Below, in pieces: positions 23,508 to 35,100 of a DNA stretch of 64,000 nt. Numbering within the stretch: position 1 is the first letter of the stretch; each line of letters begins with the position of its first letter. Source of the DNA: Dallia pectoralis (taxonomy: Eukaryota > Chordata > Actinopteri > Esociformes > Umbridae). The notes under the pieces were generated by a model. That model worked only from the letters and a program-made list of their open reading frames with translations, was not told the DNA's origin and ran no database searches. The stretch spans positions 3,189,027 through 3,253,026 of the forward strand of contig CM055761.1 of the NCBI GenBank assembly GCA_029465975.1, given 5' to 3'. A program made the position numbers and the translations under genes.

Positions 23508-25350
23508 CGTGTGGGAACATGGTTCTGGTACCGTTCAGATGTTCAGCGTGTTCAGCTGTTTCTGATTATACTCTACGGACTGGACCACCCACTCCTTATC
23601 TTCCAAAACAAAACGCCGGAGCGTCGGGGGGAAAACAGAGCAGGAGAGCGTGGAGCGAGAGAGGGAAAAAAAAACTGTTTGGAGGACCGCGCTGTCGGAT
23701 AATAACCCGTAATTATCCAACGTCGAAGAATGAACTGATTGGAATGTGAGCATCTCACTACGCCGGCTGACTTACTTACACATTCACACCCTCTGGGACA
23801 CACACACGGACCCGCACGTAAGTGCACGCACAAAAGCACAACTGCACAAGCGCACACACACACGCACTTATCAGAAGCAGTTAAGATATTTCCTGGTTGG
23901 GAATGACTCCACCCCGATATACGCGGCGTTGAAGAGAAAGTGTGAGGTGTGGTAATATGTGTTTGCCGTCTACTGCGGGGAATCTTGAGAATCTGGATAC
24001 ACACACACACACACAGACACCCCTCTGCCCTATTGACGCAGAGCTTGTGTTTGTTTAAAGTAAAGGATGAGGGCTGGACACCCATCACTGTAACACGTCT
24101 TGACGTTTAGACACACAACGATGACTTCGCATTACGCACATTCTTCTTATTGTTATTACGCCGAATAGCTGCTTCTTATCGAAAAGACTGTTCTAGAACA
24201 ACAACGATATCTTTTTATACCAAAAAAACATGTTGTTTCGCGCGCGGGTGTGTGTGTGTGTGTGTTCTACGTGTCGTAAACTTTGTCCAAGACCGTAAAG
24301 CGTAAACAAACAAACAAGCGCCGACGGAGGCGTTGAGCTTGAAGTAATGATTTGGGAAACCCGTTGTTTGGCTGTCTAGGTGAAAGGCTCTGACACGTGC
24401 ACAGAACACGGCGTCTGACATTTCAACCGGCCTCACTGAGCCTCACGCCACGTTGCCTCTGGAGAGAAACCTCCCCACACTGCACACTTGGTTATAAAAT
24501 AGGCGACATGGCCCTGGAAGAAAAGAACAAAGTGAAATACACCGGAGAAAACGAGGACGCGACAAGAGCGTGGAACACAGGTGCGCTCGCCATCGCTTAC
24601 GCCAGATTCCTCCCAGACAGGTGTGTTTAGCCATCTGAAAAGTGTGTGTAATCAAAACCCTATCACATGCACACAAACACACATACACAGCTCCTAAAAC
24701 CAACCAACACACACACACACACACACGGCCATCTCCACACACATCTCAACACGCCTCTCTCCACCCATTAGCCATAACAAAGCTTCCCACTCCCTCAGAT
24801 TGTGCACATGTTCGTTGTGCAATGACAGTGATGATGCTAACTGGTGCACATTGCGCTTCCTCTCAACAATGGCTGGCTTTCTACCTGGGTTCTGCGTTCT
24901 CCTGTTCTTCGTAGAGCACCTGGATTGCATATTTTACTAGTACTGAAGTACATAGAATGCGTACAGTCTGTTTAATGTACACATGAGCCAGGGAACCCAG
25001 AAGTTGCGCTTCCACCGGCCTCAACAGAGAGCTTCAGGCCCATGGAGCAAATGTCAACAACAAACAACCCACACAGAAACAAAAATGTCCATATATATGC
25101 ATTGTCTAACGTATACTGGAATTCCCCAACCAGTATCCCTACTACACTGTCACACAAGCTTGGTACAAACTCGCTGTTTGATATTGTACGACAGTGAGTC
25201 GCTTCTCAGAAAATTCAGTTTTTTAGGTTTTTCCTACAGTGTCTTTTTTAGATTTGACTCCAATATTATGCATCCAGAATACCCACTAAACACTTTGAAT
25301 TATATAAGTCGTACTTTATAAACCATTTGTGTCTCTATATGATAGAGAGA
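23508..25350. other. intergenic sequence with short CA/TG tracts
   Basis: GC-moderate sequence with brief CA/TG runs near 23998-24020, 24247-24266 and 24712-24727. A 77-codon + frame (24397-24630) and several minus frames have no recognisable domain. A perfect GLI consensus word GACCACCCA is at 23583-23591. Confidence 0.4.
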
Positions 25351-25520
25351 GGGGGCGGCAGTGGCTCAGTGGGAATTTGTCGAGGTGTCCATGAGCAAGA
25401 CACCTAACCCCAGCTGCATGGTAGACGCGGTCGTGAGTGAATGAATGGGTGAATGTGACGCAGGATCTGTAAAGCGCTTTGGATAAAAGCGCTATATAAA
25501 AGCGCAGCATTTACCATTTA
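25351..25520 (+). mobile_element. tRNA-derived-type SINE copy, internally truncated
   Basis: Begins GGGGGCGGCAGTGGCTCAGTGG, where TGGCTCAGTGG (25362-25372) fits the RNA polymerase III A box. A GAATGAATGGGTGAATGTGA segment follows, then the tail AAAGCGCTTTGGATAAAAG and CGCTATATAAAAGCG. That tail is typical of fish SINEs sharing an L2-clade LINE 3' end. No B box (GGTTCGAATCC-like) is present, and the region after the A box looks collapsed. Confidence 0.6.
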
Positions 25521-26126
25521 TATATGAATGTCGCATTCGATATTGAGTGAGGCTGTATGGAGTCTCTTTCTCATTAACGGGGAGATACAATTTTTCACTT
25601 TGTTGCTCCTTAAGCAAGCTCATAAAAAAACTCACGCGCAGGTGTCAGCATATTTGCCTTAGAGGTTGTGTTCTCAGGTATAGGCAGCACATACATTAAA
25701 TCAAACATGACATTTAAACCCGACGGACTCAGGTGGAGACATGAAACCTATAGGCCCTGTTTGTGTAATCAATTTGTCAATGCCTTCAACCAACTCGTGT
25801 TGGGTCCACACCTCGGCTGTCATAATGCCCGTGATGTTTATGGACAGAAGGGAGAGACAGAGAGATGGATGTAAATAGTGAATGCACAGAGGGAGAGAGA
25901 GACGCAGGTGAAGAGTGAGAAGGAGAAAGACCGCAGTGGGGAGGAATGGCTGGGAAAATGAGCAAAACCACACAGGGGGAGCACCTGTAGAAAACAAACA
26001 TACAGGGGTGATCCAGCCTGGTGAGGTTCTTGGGTCTGAGTGAAGCACATACTGTGGATCGTCCCGAGGCTCAACGAAGAAAGATGTGTTTATGGCTAAA
26101 TTAAATTGTTGTTGACATAATGCAGA
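25521..26126. other. intergenic sequence, no gene recognised
   Basis: Includes a purine-rich segment near 25850-25960 that produces low-complexity minus-strand frames. Nothing else is supported. Confidence 0.4.
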
Positions 26127-26255
26127 GATCAGTGTGTGTTTGTGTGTGTGTGTGCGTGTGTGTGCGTGTGTGTGTGTGTGCGTGTGTGTGTGTGTGTGTG
26201 TGCGTGTGTGTGTGCGTGTGTGTGTGCGCGTGTGCGTGTGTGTGTGCGTGTGTGG
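26127..26255. repeat. TG microsatellite with CG interruptions
   Basis: (TG)n with regularly placed GCG/CGTG interruptions. Alternating purine-pyrimidine with CG steps makes it a candidate Z-DNA former. Confidence 0.95.
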
Positions 26256-28460
26256 ACGTAAATATCCCCAGATTGTTGTTAAATCAGAACCATATGACTA
26301 ATGGGGATTTTTCCTGGCCACATTTTGCAAGTGTTTGAGGAAAAGTTGCAATTGAGATTAAGGGTATGTTAAAGTTGGAGTTAAGGCCAAAGTAACGGTT
26401 TGAACAAAAATAATCAACTTTAGTGTCCCTATTTTCACTGCTAAGTGAACCTGTGAGAGTAGCCGTGGAAGGCTAGCGAAGTTGAGTAGGTAGATACAAT
26501 ATAGCTAGTAATCTAGCTAGTTTACATTGACCCAAAACATTCTCCAACTAGATGCTGCATTGTTAATGTGTTGGCGCTTTGCCCCGAATTCGCTGGAAAT
26601 ACTTTGTTTTGTAAATACTGAACCAGAGGGCAATAGACTTCATATAACGGTAACACTATCCAGGAATCATCTAGACCTGTTCTGAGCTGGTACTGGTGTA
26701 TTGACATGAAACATGTAGTTGTTGAAATTTTGCGGGGGGGAAAGATTATTAACAATATAATGTATGTTTTCAGTTTGTTGTCATTGTCACCAACGAATAT
26801 TGTTCAGATGGAGTTTTTGCCGTTGGGTCCTTCCATAACCAACTATGCAAATCGGGTGAAATATTATGCAGCAGGGTTTCTCCTTTTACGTCCCTTTACG
26901 TGGAGATTGGTTTTTCGTCAAAATTGTGCTGAATGTTCCAAAACTGACCAAAAGCGTCAGTTATCCAAAACTACTCAAAGGGGACCACAAACCAAAAATA
27001 AACTAAAATTATGAAACGCTGTATGTTCTCTGACATAGGGTTAGGGTTAGGATTATGTCACCAATCCATATGCTTCCTATATTCCTAAATATAATACCAT
27101 AATATAAGGCTCTTATGGCAAAATGGCTTAAGGACCACAGAGTTAAGGTATTGGAATGGCTACAATTATTCTGACATTTTACATTCCTAAAGTTAAGTGG
27201 TGATCCTAACTGACTTAACACAGTAAGTATTTATTAGGATTAATTGTCCCAATTCTGTGACAAACTGAGTTGTATTCGGGGTAAGGTGTATGCATATCCC
27301 TGACTTCAACTGAAAGTGAACCAATCCACTTTACCGAAAGTATTTATGTTCTTCAGTCATAAAACCCTTGTTTTACAGTGTGGGTGAACTGGCTGCTGTT
27401 ACATCAGATCTATTAAACCATACTGCTTGTGATTACAACTTCTATGGGCAGAGGGGTTATGTTTCTTTTTAAGTCAGAAAAAAGACCAGCCTGTTTTAAC
27501 CCCATTTTAATTGTTATAATTGTTAATTGTTTTTGTTAGTGTTTGTGTGAGAAATGTGTTCACATCCAGACTGCAGAATTAGCCACAGCCTGCGCGTCCT
27601 TGCCTGCCTGGTGAACCCAGTAACACGGCAGACAGAAAAGTGCAACGGAATATTTCACATTCATCCCGAGTCCAAAAAGCCGCTGGGCTGCAAAGAGGTG
27701 CGGCGTAGAAGACAGTTTAAGGATTATCAGTCGCCCTGGGCCAAGCTCATGGCTCATGTAACTTTCTGACCTCTTGCTGCGTCGTCACCCCTGCTTATAT
27801 CAGACTTACGGTACGGCAGGAGAGAGCAAAAGGGTGAAAAACCGTCCATGATACCATTGTTTTTCCATTTTTTTACTATTAGGCCATCTACAGGGGACAT
27901 CAAATTGCATGTTGTAACTGGGTTTTTACAGTTTAACTGGCCATCAGAGTCTCATTTAGTTTCATAGATTAAGGTAATAACTGCAGTTTATAACGTCGAC
28001 CGATGGAAAATGTTTCTGATTCTCAAGAGATTTGAAACATATGATTTGGTAATAAGTTGACGGTGCCTTGTTGAATCAGACATTAATCCATAAAGTACAT
28101 TTTCATTTTCAAAATTACCATAAAACTTTTCTAGATTATGTGATTATTTATTTTAAAAAATTAAGTGGCCTAGAGATGTTTTACAGTCTTCATCATACTC
28201 AATCATGTCTCTTTTTAAAAACAAATTACAGTACAGTTATTTATAAATATACCTTAGAGGTCATAGGTTAAAAAAACATGTGTCTGATGAATAGCTACGA
28301 ATCTAATATCTTTTGTTAGATTCATATAGGCCAGTATATATGTGCTAAGTGAATGTCGGACTAAGCTGTTACTCCACTGAACACGTTTCCAACACGAGGG
28401 ACACCTTGATATGTTCTAGGTTATAGCCCTAGAGTTCCACACCACAGTCACCACATGTCT
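26256..28460. other. intergenic sequence, no gene recognised
   Basis: AT-rich sequence. It contains a 71-codon + frame (27554-27769) with a moderately protein-like composition but no recognised domain. GGGTTAGGGTTAGG at 27037-27050 is too short to be an interstitial telomere. Confidence 0.4.
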
Positions 28461-28467
28461 CAGACCT

Positions 28468-28582
28468 CCCCTGGTGTCAAGGGCGTAAGCTACTGCTCAT
28501 CAGACTATGTGGCCATGGCACAAAATAGGTTTATCTTCCATTTTAACCACAGTGGTATGCATTCTGTAAACTATACATGACC
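28468..28582 (+). repeat. direct duplication, copy 1
   Basis: This 115-bp stretch (CCCTGGTGTCAAGGG to CTATACATGACC) recurs at 29018-29117 with small deletions. The shared core TTTATCTTCCATTTTAACCA and the following GTGGTATGCATTCTGTAAAC are identical in both. It is a local direct duplication or two copies of an unrecognised repeat. Confidence 0.9.
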
Positions 28583-28646
28583 TATGGATGGGATGGGAAG
28601 CATACACATTTCAGAGGTGATTAGTAGACGAGTGGGGTTAGAATTG

Positions 28647-28673
28647 TTTTTTTTTTTTTTTTTTTTTTTTTTT
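28647..28673. repeat. poly(T) tract of 27
   Basis: A pure homopolymer T run between the two copies of the direct duplication. It could be the poly(A) tail of a minus-strand retroposed sequence, but no body is recognised. Confidence 0.9.
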
Positions 28674-29017
28674 GTATAAAGAATATGAAATGTAGTACTT
28701 AGTCTGAATGTATTGTATCGCCAAGCCTGTCTTACCTTCCTCGAACAACTCCGCAGAACAACTCAGCAGAGCCGTCTTTGTTTCGGAGACAGTCTTAGTT
28801 GAAGGAGACAACAAAGCCACTAGACAAGATGCCGCTACAAGCTGCCGCTCTATGTCCACTTGGACCTAAGTATTGTACCCAATTACACCCTAATTGGAGG
28901 CAACCTGGTAGGACTTGGGTTTGTAGTTTTATACCAAGTAGGGAGAGAAGACCACACCCCCAGGAGGCAGCAAATTGCCAGTGCAGGTCCTAACACTGTC
29001 TCAACCTGGACAGAAAC

Positions 29018-29117
29018 CCCTGGTGTCAAGGGCTAAGCTACTGCTCATCAAATGTGGCCAGGCGTTTATCTTCCATTTTAACCACAGTGGTATGCATTCT
29101 GTAAACTATACATGACC
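29018..29117 (+). repeat. direct duplication, copy 2
   Basis: Second copy of the 28468-28582 sequence. It differs by deletions at GGGC(G)TAAGC, CATCA(GACT)ATGTGGCC and the loss of about 10 bp before TTTATCTTCC. The high identity of the rest suggests a fairly recent event. Confidence 0.9.
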
Positions 29118-29373
29118 GTTCAAGTAATCCTCCTCTGCAAAAGCAGGCGCTTGCCTGCGATTAATGCGAGCTTACAAATATTTCATTATGCCAGGTTTAT
29201 GGAGCTCATCCAAGCCCATCTATTATTACGCTGTGGTGTCATCTTGGTATTGTCTCAGAGGTAGTTTACCGTTCCAGAGAAGTCACCAGTGGCCTCGGGC
29301 GCAATCCGCTCTGACACAAACAAGTGGATGTCTGGAAAGGGAGGCCCCAACACCTCGTTCTGTTATGGGTTCT

Positions 29374-29567
<194 letters not shown>

Positions 29568-30324
29568 TTTGAGCGCTACCTTTGATGTTCCATACGTTTT
29601 GTGCGAGGGGCTCGGCTGTTATTCTCTGAACAAACGAGGGGTGGAACTTTAAGAGCTTCTAACATTAAAGACGGATTGAGATCGCTGATAGACACAGAAC
29701 AGACGAGGAGAAGAAACAAAGACACATCTTCCCTCTTTTGTTGATCTTCATTCTTCAGGTGTATAGAATATATGTTGAACCCATGCAAGACCAAGTCATA
29801 ATGAGACGATACTTGGTAACTTTTGACTGATATGGTCTCTTTAAACAGACAGGTTGTCAGTGTGTATGGACTATGGGTGTTAAAAAAGTATTCCCATCAA
29901 CCAACCGGTTCAGAGAAATAAAACATGCTGTTGCACCTATTATGGAAACGAAACGAAATGGTAATATCCTAAAGAACTATTAACATATATCTATCAGTGA
30001 AATAAACATGCAAACACGTTTAACGTGCATTGAAATGATCTACATAGCAGACGTAAACACATCTGTCTCTGTCTGTCTGGTAAACGCGCGCCACCTCGCG
30101 CGTAACACTAGTCTGGCACAGGTGACGCAGGTGAGTCACGCAGGTGAGGGAGAGACAAACACCCCACAGCTCTCCCGAGGTAATGGTTCTTCTTCAGCCA
30201 ACCTCCTAACATAATCCTGCAATACGTTTTTTGTAGTTTACTTGCTGTGCCTGGGAGGAGTGTGCCACAATAAATCTCTCAATCGCCTCAATGGATTTCA
30301 GATTACTTTGCGCTCAAGGCGATT

Positions 30325-30372
30325 GACCACGCCCCCCTGGGGGCTGTCCTTCCAGGAGGGATTATATTATAA
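30325..30372 (+). promoter_or_regulatory. foxq1 core promoter (GC box plus TATA-like box)
   Basis: A CCACGCCCCCC word (30327-30337, an SP/KLF-type GC box overlapping GACCACGCC) is followed 25 bp later by TATATTATAA (30363-30372). This predicts transcription from about 30395-30400, giving a 5' UTR near 205 nt before the ATG at 30604. Confidence 0.5.
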
Positions 30373-30603
30373 CAGGGCGCCTGTCTCCGGAGGAAAATCC
30401 ACTCTCTTCTGCACACAACACAACGCTCCGGGACAGAGAGCACCCCCGCTCTCACCGACACTGGGTTCCGCTAAAATAGATCCGCCCGGGAACACCTGCA
30501 TCTCTCCAAATAACTTATTGCATTCTGTGCGAAGGAGAAACACCGCTCCACACAACTGCACTCTGACCAGTGAGAGGAGGAAAGGGAAGAGACTAAAATA
30601 AAC

Positions 30604-31653
30604 ATGAAACTTGAAGTGTTCTCCGCAAGTCACTTCGTCCAGAAGCCTGTGGAGGTGCGCGGTCATGGTGACACGGAGGCGAGCGTCCCGTCTCCCCTAT
30701 CCGGGGATGACCTGGGCTCAGACGGGGACTGCGTGGCCAACAGCCCGGCACCTGCCACCCCGAGCGGCGGCGATGGCAAGGGCAAGCCCTACACCCGCAG
30801 ACCCAAGCCGCCCTACTCGTACATCGCACTCATCGCCATGGCCATCCGGGACTCTTGCAGCGGCCGGCTGACTCTGGCTGAGATTAACGACTATCTGATG
30901 AAGAAGTTTCCGTTCTTCCGCGGCAGCTACACCGGCTGGAGGAACTCTGTGCGCCACAACTTGTCACTGAACGACTGTTTCCTCAAGGTGCTCCGGGACC
31001 CGTCCAGGCCCTGGGGCAAGGACAACTACTGGATGCTGAACCCGCACAGTGAGTACACCTTCGCGGACGGTGTGTTCCGTCGCAGGAGGAAGCGCATTAG
31101 TAAGAACCGATCGGACGTCGGTGGTTCTGCTAAGGACACTGAGATCACGGACAGTCAGATGCAGGACGAGGAGACCCACATCTTGACCACTCCATCTGCA
31201 CCGTCCAGGGAGGAGAGAGTAACGGGAGCCAAGTTCTCTAGCTCCTCCAGCTCCTTCTCCATCGAAAGCATCCTCAGCAAGCCCTTCATTAGGAGGGAGG
31301 ATAGAGACCCGACGGAAACAGACGCTGCACATGCCAACCCGGGTGCCAGTCGTCTCTACTGGCCTACTGGTGCCCGTCACATGCTGCCATACGCACTGTC
31401 CTACCCACCGGCACCCCGGGTAATGGGGCATGCACACGCACACGCACAGCCCTCGTACCACCCGGTCAGCCATGGCACGACGCACATGTTGCACGCCTAC
31501 CGGTTCAGTCTCGCGGAGCAAGCTGAGCACAGCAGGGACCCGCTCACAGCTCTCGTGACGTCACATGGCCACTTGCCAAGCTCCCCTGTGAAGATGCACA
31601 AGGCGCGCGTTGGCAGCTGTCATTCCTTTCAGATAGACGCGTTGCTCTCCTAA
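30604..31653 (+). CDS. foxq1: forkhead box protein Q1
   Basis: A 349-residue nuclear transcription factor in one coding exon, as usual for FOXQ1. It starts MKLEVF, the FOXQ1 N-terminal signature, and keeps PLSGDDLGSDGDC (31-43). The forkhead domain spans about 66-163: RPKPPYSYIALIAMAIRD, the recognition helix GWRNSVRHNLSLNDCF (111-126), and the wing text PWGKDNYWMLNP and FADGVFRRRRKR. FSIESIL at 218-224 fits an EH1 motif, expected to bind Groucho/TLE co-repressors. A His/Ala-rich patch lies near 275-291 and the C-terminus ends in QIDALLS. The start is set by the family N-terminus. FOXQ1 acts in epithelial and pharyngeal differentiation in vertebrates. It is the first gene of the cluster, 6.3 kb before foxf2 on the same strand. 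It appears intact; which teleost duplicate it is remains unresolved. Confidence 0.97.
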   Translation: MKLEVFSASHFVQKPVEVRGHGDTEASVPSPLSGDDLGSDGDCVANSPAPATPSGGDGKGKPYTRRPKPPYSYIALIAMAIRDSCSGRLTLAEINDYLMKKFPFFRGSYTGWRNSVRHNLSLNDCFLKVLRDPSRPWGKDNYWMLNPHSEYTFADGVFRRRRKRISKNRSDVGGSAKDTEITDSQMQDEETHILTTPSAPSREERVTGAKFSSSSSSFSIESILSKPFIRREDRDPTETDAAHANPGASRLYWPTGARHMLPYALSYPPAPRVMGHAHAHAQPSYHPVSHGTTHMLHAYRFSLAEQAEHSRDPLTALVTSHGHLPSSPVKMHKARVGSCHSFQIDALLS

Positions 31654-32090
31654 ATGGGACAATATGTAAAGACATGTCTTACGGTTGCCACATGCACTTT
31701 CCTATTTGCTTTATTTTTGTTTCTTTTTTTTCAATGTATTTTTTTTGATAACGCACTCAGCAGTGACGTCAAACGTAACGTGTTTTTGTTTGAAAGCTAC
31801 TTTATTTTCTATATGGTTATAGGACCAAGAAAAATTGTTGGGGGATATATGTGCGTGTTTCTTGGGGGGGGGTCATCTCTACTGTTAATAGGTCATCTCT
31901 ACTGTAAACGACGGCTGCACCCTGTGCCAAAAATGTTAGGAAAAACTATATCCGTATTTATGTGTTGATGTATAGATTTGTATGACCTGCTGCAGAATAT
32001 TGTAGAGATACTCTGAAATATAAGTTGGAATGTTGACTACTCCATTTACGGAGAATGCACAAATGTGAGGAAATACACTGTTTTCCTTTA

Positions 32091-32096
32091 AATAAA
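32091..32096 (+). terminator. foxq1: foxq1 poly(A) signal
   Basis: AATAAA located 438 nt after the foxq1 stop codon, the first canonical signal downstream. It implies a 3' UTR of about 460 nt. Confidence 0.6.
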
Positions 32097-32109
32097 TTAA
32101 TGCATGGAG

Positions 32110-35100
32110 AATGTTTTATTAAAGAAAAAACTATCAATGAAAACCACGAGAATCCACGGTTTATTTTTGTTGGAGAAAGCCATGGCAAGCATAGCTGACG
32201 CCGTGTGCATATATTTACATACAGTCTACTGAGGGGTGTTTGGAAATACGGGAACAGATCGAGGAAGGTCCGATAGTCGGGAATTAGGGCGTAGTGTCGT
32301 TTTGGCCTCCATCTCATCCCACGTATTGCTAAACTGACGGTGGAATTAATGAAAGGTTATGGGTTCAAATTAATTTCATAAATACATTTTATCCCTCTAC
32401 CTACTCTGCACAGAACAATTATAGGAAGCATAGGGGGAAATACATGAACATATTCACACATTTAAATTAGGTCGACTTCTGTGCGTTCTTTGCGTGCACT
32501 GCACGTCTACACCACGACACAAATGTCAGCTGGGGTGAGCTTTTTTTTAAATATTCACTGTGGAAATAAAGTGTTACATGTAATATAAAATATAGGTGTT
32601 ACATAAATACAAAATCCTATAATTTGACGTTTTACATTAATAATAATCTAGGTTGTTATATTATTAACAGCAGCAGGTACATTGAGGTTGTTGGAAGTGC
32701 AAATGTATACTTTAATAAATCAATAAAGGGCCCATTGCAGTAGCTGTGTTATATATGTAATATATTTTTCAATTAGTTAATTTTTTCAAATTGGCTTGTC
32801 TGGGGTACAGTAAAAAAACATGAGAAGAGGCTAAATAAAAACAAGGCTTATAAATGTATATAAGATGTTTGATTGAATTCCGAGCAAAGCTTCACAGCAG
32901 GAAACAATGTGCAGATATTACATAAGACAGAAGATAGGCATCCAAGTGGTTAAGAAGAAACCCATTGTGTATATTTCGCCTTTAGACCGAGGATGGAATC
33001 TCAGCTGTAAGACTTCCGGGACAAACGTAAACATGGTTGAAGATAGATTGTAACAGAATGCGATTTAAGTATTGAATATGTATTCAATTAAAAACTCTCT
33101 GTTCTATGGCGTTCACACGAGGGTAAGAAACCTGCCCGGAATCCTACAAACACGTTGAAATTGTATATACACACCCTTCTTGATTCAATCACGCAATTAG
33201 AAATTGTGTCTGACACTTAAATATATAGTCTATAGACTAATAATTAGTATTATAATTGGATTATTGATTATTTCCACAATCATTCCACAACAACAGTATA
33301 GCCTAGCCTTAGAACATAATTAATTTCATGATGATTTCTGATGGATGAAAAACTATATAGGATATTTATAATTAAAAGATCATTTTATTATTATAGGCTA
33401 TATTTTAAAAACGACCAAATATTCAAAATCCGTCTTGGTTAGATACGTTTATCTGCCAATGCTGTAGATCAACACATTGATACAAAATGGTACAGAAAAT
33501 ATAGATTTGGGATGAATTATAAAATGTACCAGTCCACAAGAATAAAGAAACAAACATAAAAAAGGGTTGATAATGACAAAAACGTTCCAGAATGCTGAAT
33601 GACCAAAAGAAAAATTCGAGTTCAGTTATCGGTTTTATATTGAGAATTAGTAATTTAGTATTGAAAACAAAGACCAGTAAAATACAACATTTCCATTAAA
33701 ATCAAGTGTAGGTATTTTTAACTGGATGGTGTTGAGGTTATCGAAACGAGCATGTTGCCGGAAGACCTACATAATTTCTCGAGCTGTCCACGGTCCTGAA
33801 GCAGACCCCAAAACCATTCCCCAAACAATGTAAAAAGATAATATTATTGATTAACTAGTAGTTTAATCAATTAACACGCCTTGTTAAAAATAAACTGTAT
33901 AAATTCGGAAGAAGTTATTCGTACACTATTGTAGATATATGTCCATTAGAATTAACACATTTCCTATTCCGTTAAATTGGGATCGGCTATGTTTACAAAC
34001 GATCTTCACACTTTATTGACTTTGTCCGCTCCTATAATCTGATGCATAATTATAACAGAGTGTATTTTTGTGTCTACATAATTTAAGTGGACAGCTATTT
34101 TTGGCATCGCAATTAAGGGTCTTACCACAATCAAGCACATTGATGCACAAGATCTAGGCCTAAAAAAAGAAACCCATTGTCTGGTGAAACGTGTAAAGAG
34201 ACAAAGTCTAGATGTTGCAGGTGACAGGTGAGGTCTAATCGTTTTTTTCAGGAACAATGCTGCTACCTGCAGGTGAAACACCAGAACAGCACACCTGTAA
34301 GGCTCGCACTGCTCAGAGCAGAACGCCTATAACAGGTAACCCAACCCATCAGTATACCGTTATGTTTTCAGTCTATATATAGGCTATGATTGAGTGTGGA
34401 ACTGGAACCCATAGGCATGGCGCCTTCTACAATAAACAAATGACGAAAGCTGCATGAAAGCCGTTTTGGCAATGCACATGGAGTGTCAATGATTGCAATA
34501 TTCATCCGTTGCTCACACACTTCTAAAAGGTGAAAGCAGACCTATGTGAGTGTGCCCTTTTTTGAACGTTTTCAAATATTACCCAAGACCAGTCTATAAG
34601 TGAATGCCAGCTAAGCCTGCTGCATGCGTAGCCTATATAATGCGAAGCGAGTTTGATCGAATTGATTCAATATCGCTAAATGTAAATTATTCACTTATGG
34701 TCCAGTCATTTTGGCCTCGACTCCAGGCCCAATATTACAGGCACAATGTTAGGAAGTCCACACAGTCCGTCACTCTGCCGGCGGAGTGAACCGCTCGTGA
34801 ACTGGAGTATGCTCCGGGCGCTCTCGGGCTCAAAGTTCCGGGCTGCACTGGACAGGAAGAGGGACTGTGGCGCCTGAAAGCTAGAAATAAAGATGAATAT
34901 TACCATTATAACACGTTGGAACCAAGGCCGCAGAGGCCGGGGGGACATAAATTGCACCCCCCACACCCACACCACACAACGAACAATTTGCAAGCATTTT
35001 GAAGGTGTTCTCTCAATATGAAACTCCATCCTACGCCCTTGGTTGAAACAAACTGTATTTAAAATATGTTGCATCGCAGTTCAAAGGGAGGAAACGTGGA

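Noticed and set aside
27037..27050. Interstitial telomeric repeat (GGGTTAGGGTTAGG)
   Set aside because: Only about two units; too short to mean anything.
27554..27769. 71-codon + frame with protein-like composition
   Set aside because: No homolog recognised and no splice or promoter context; left as unassigned.
30964..31530. 188-codon minus frame over foxq1
   Set aside because: Antisense shadow of the GC-rich foxq1 coding sequence. The same holds for minus frames over foxf2 and foxc1.
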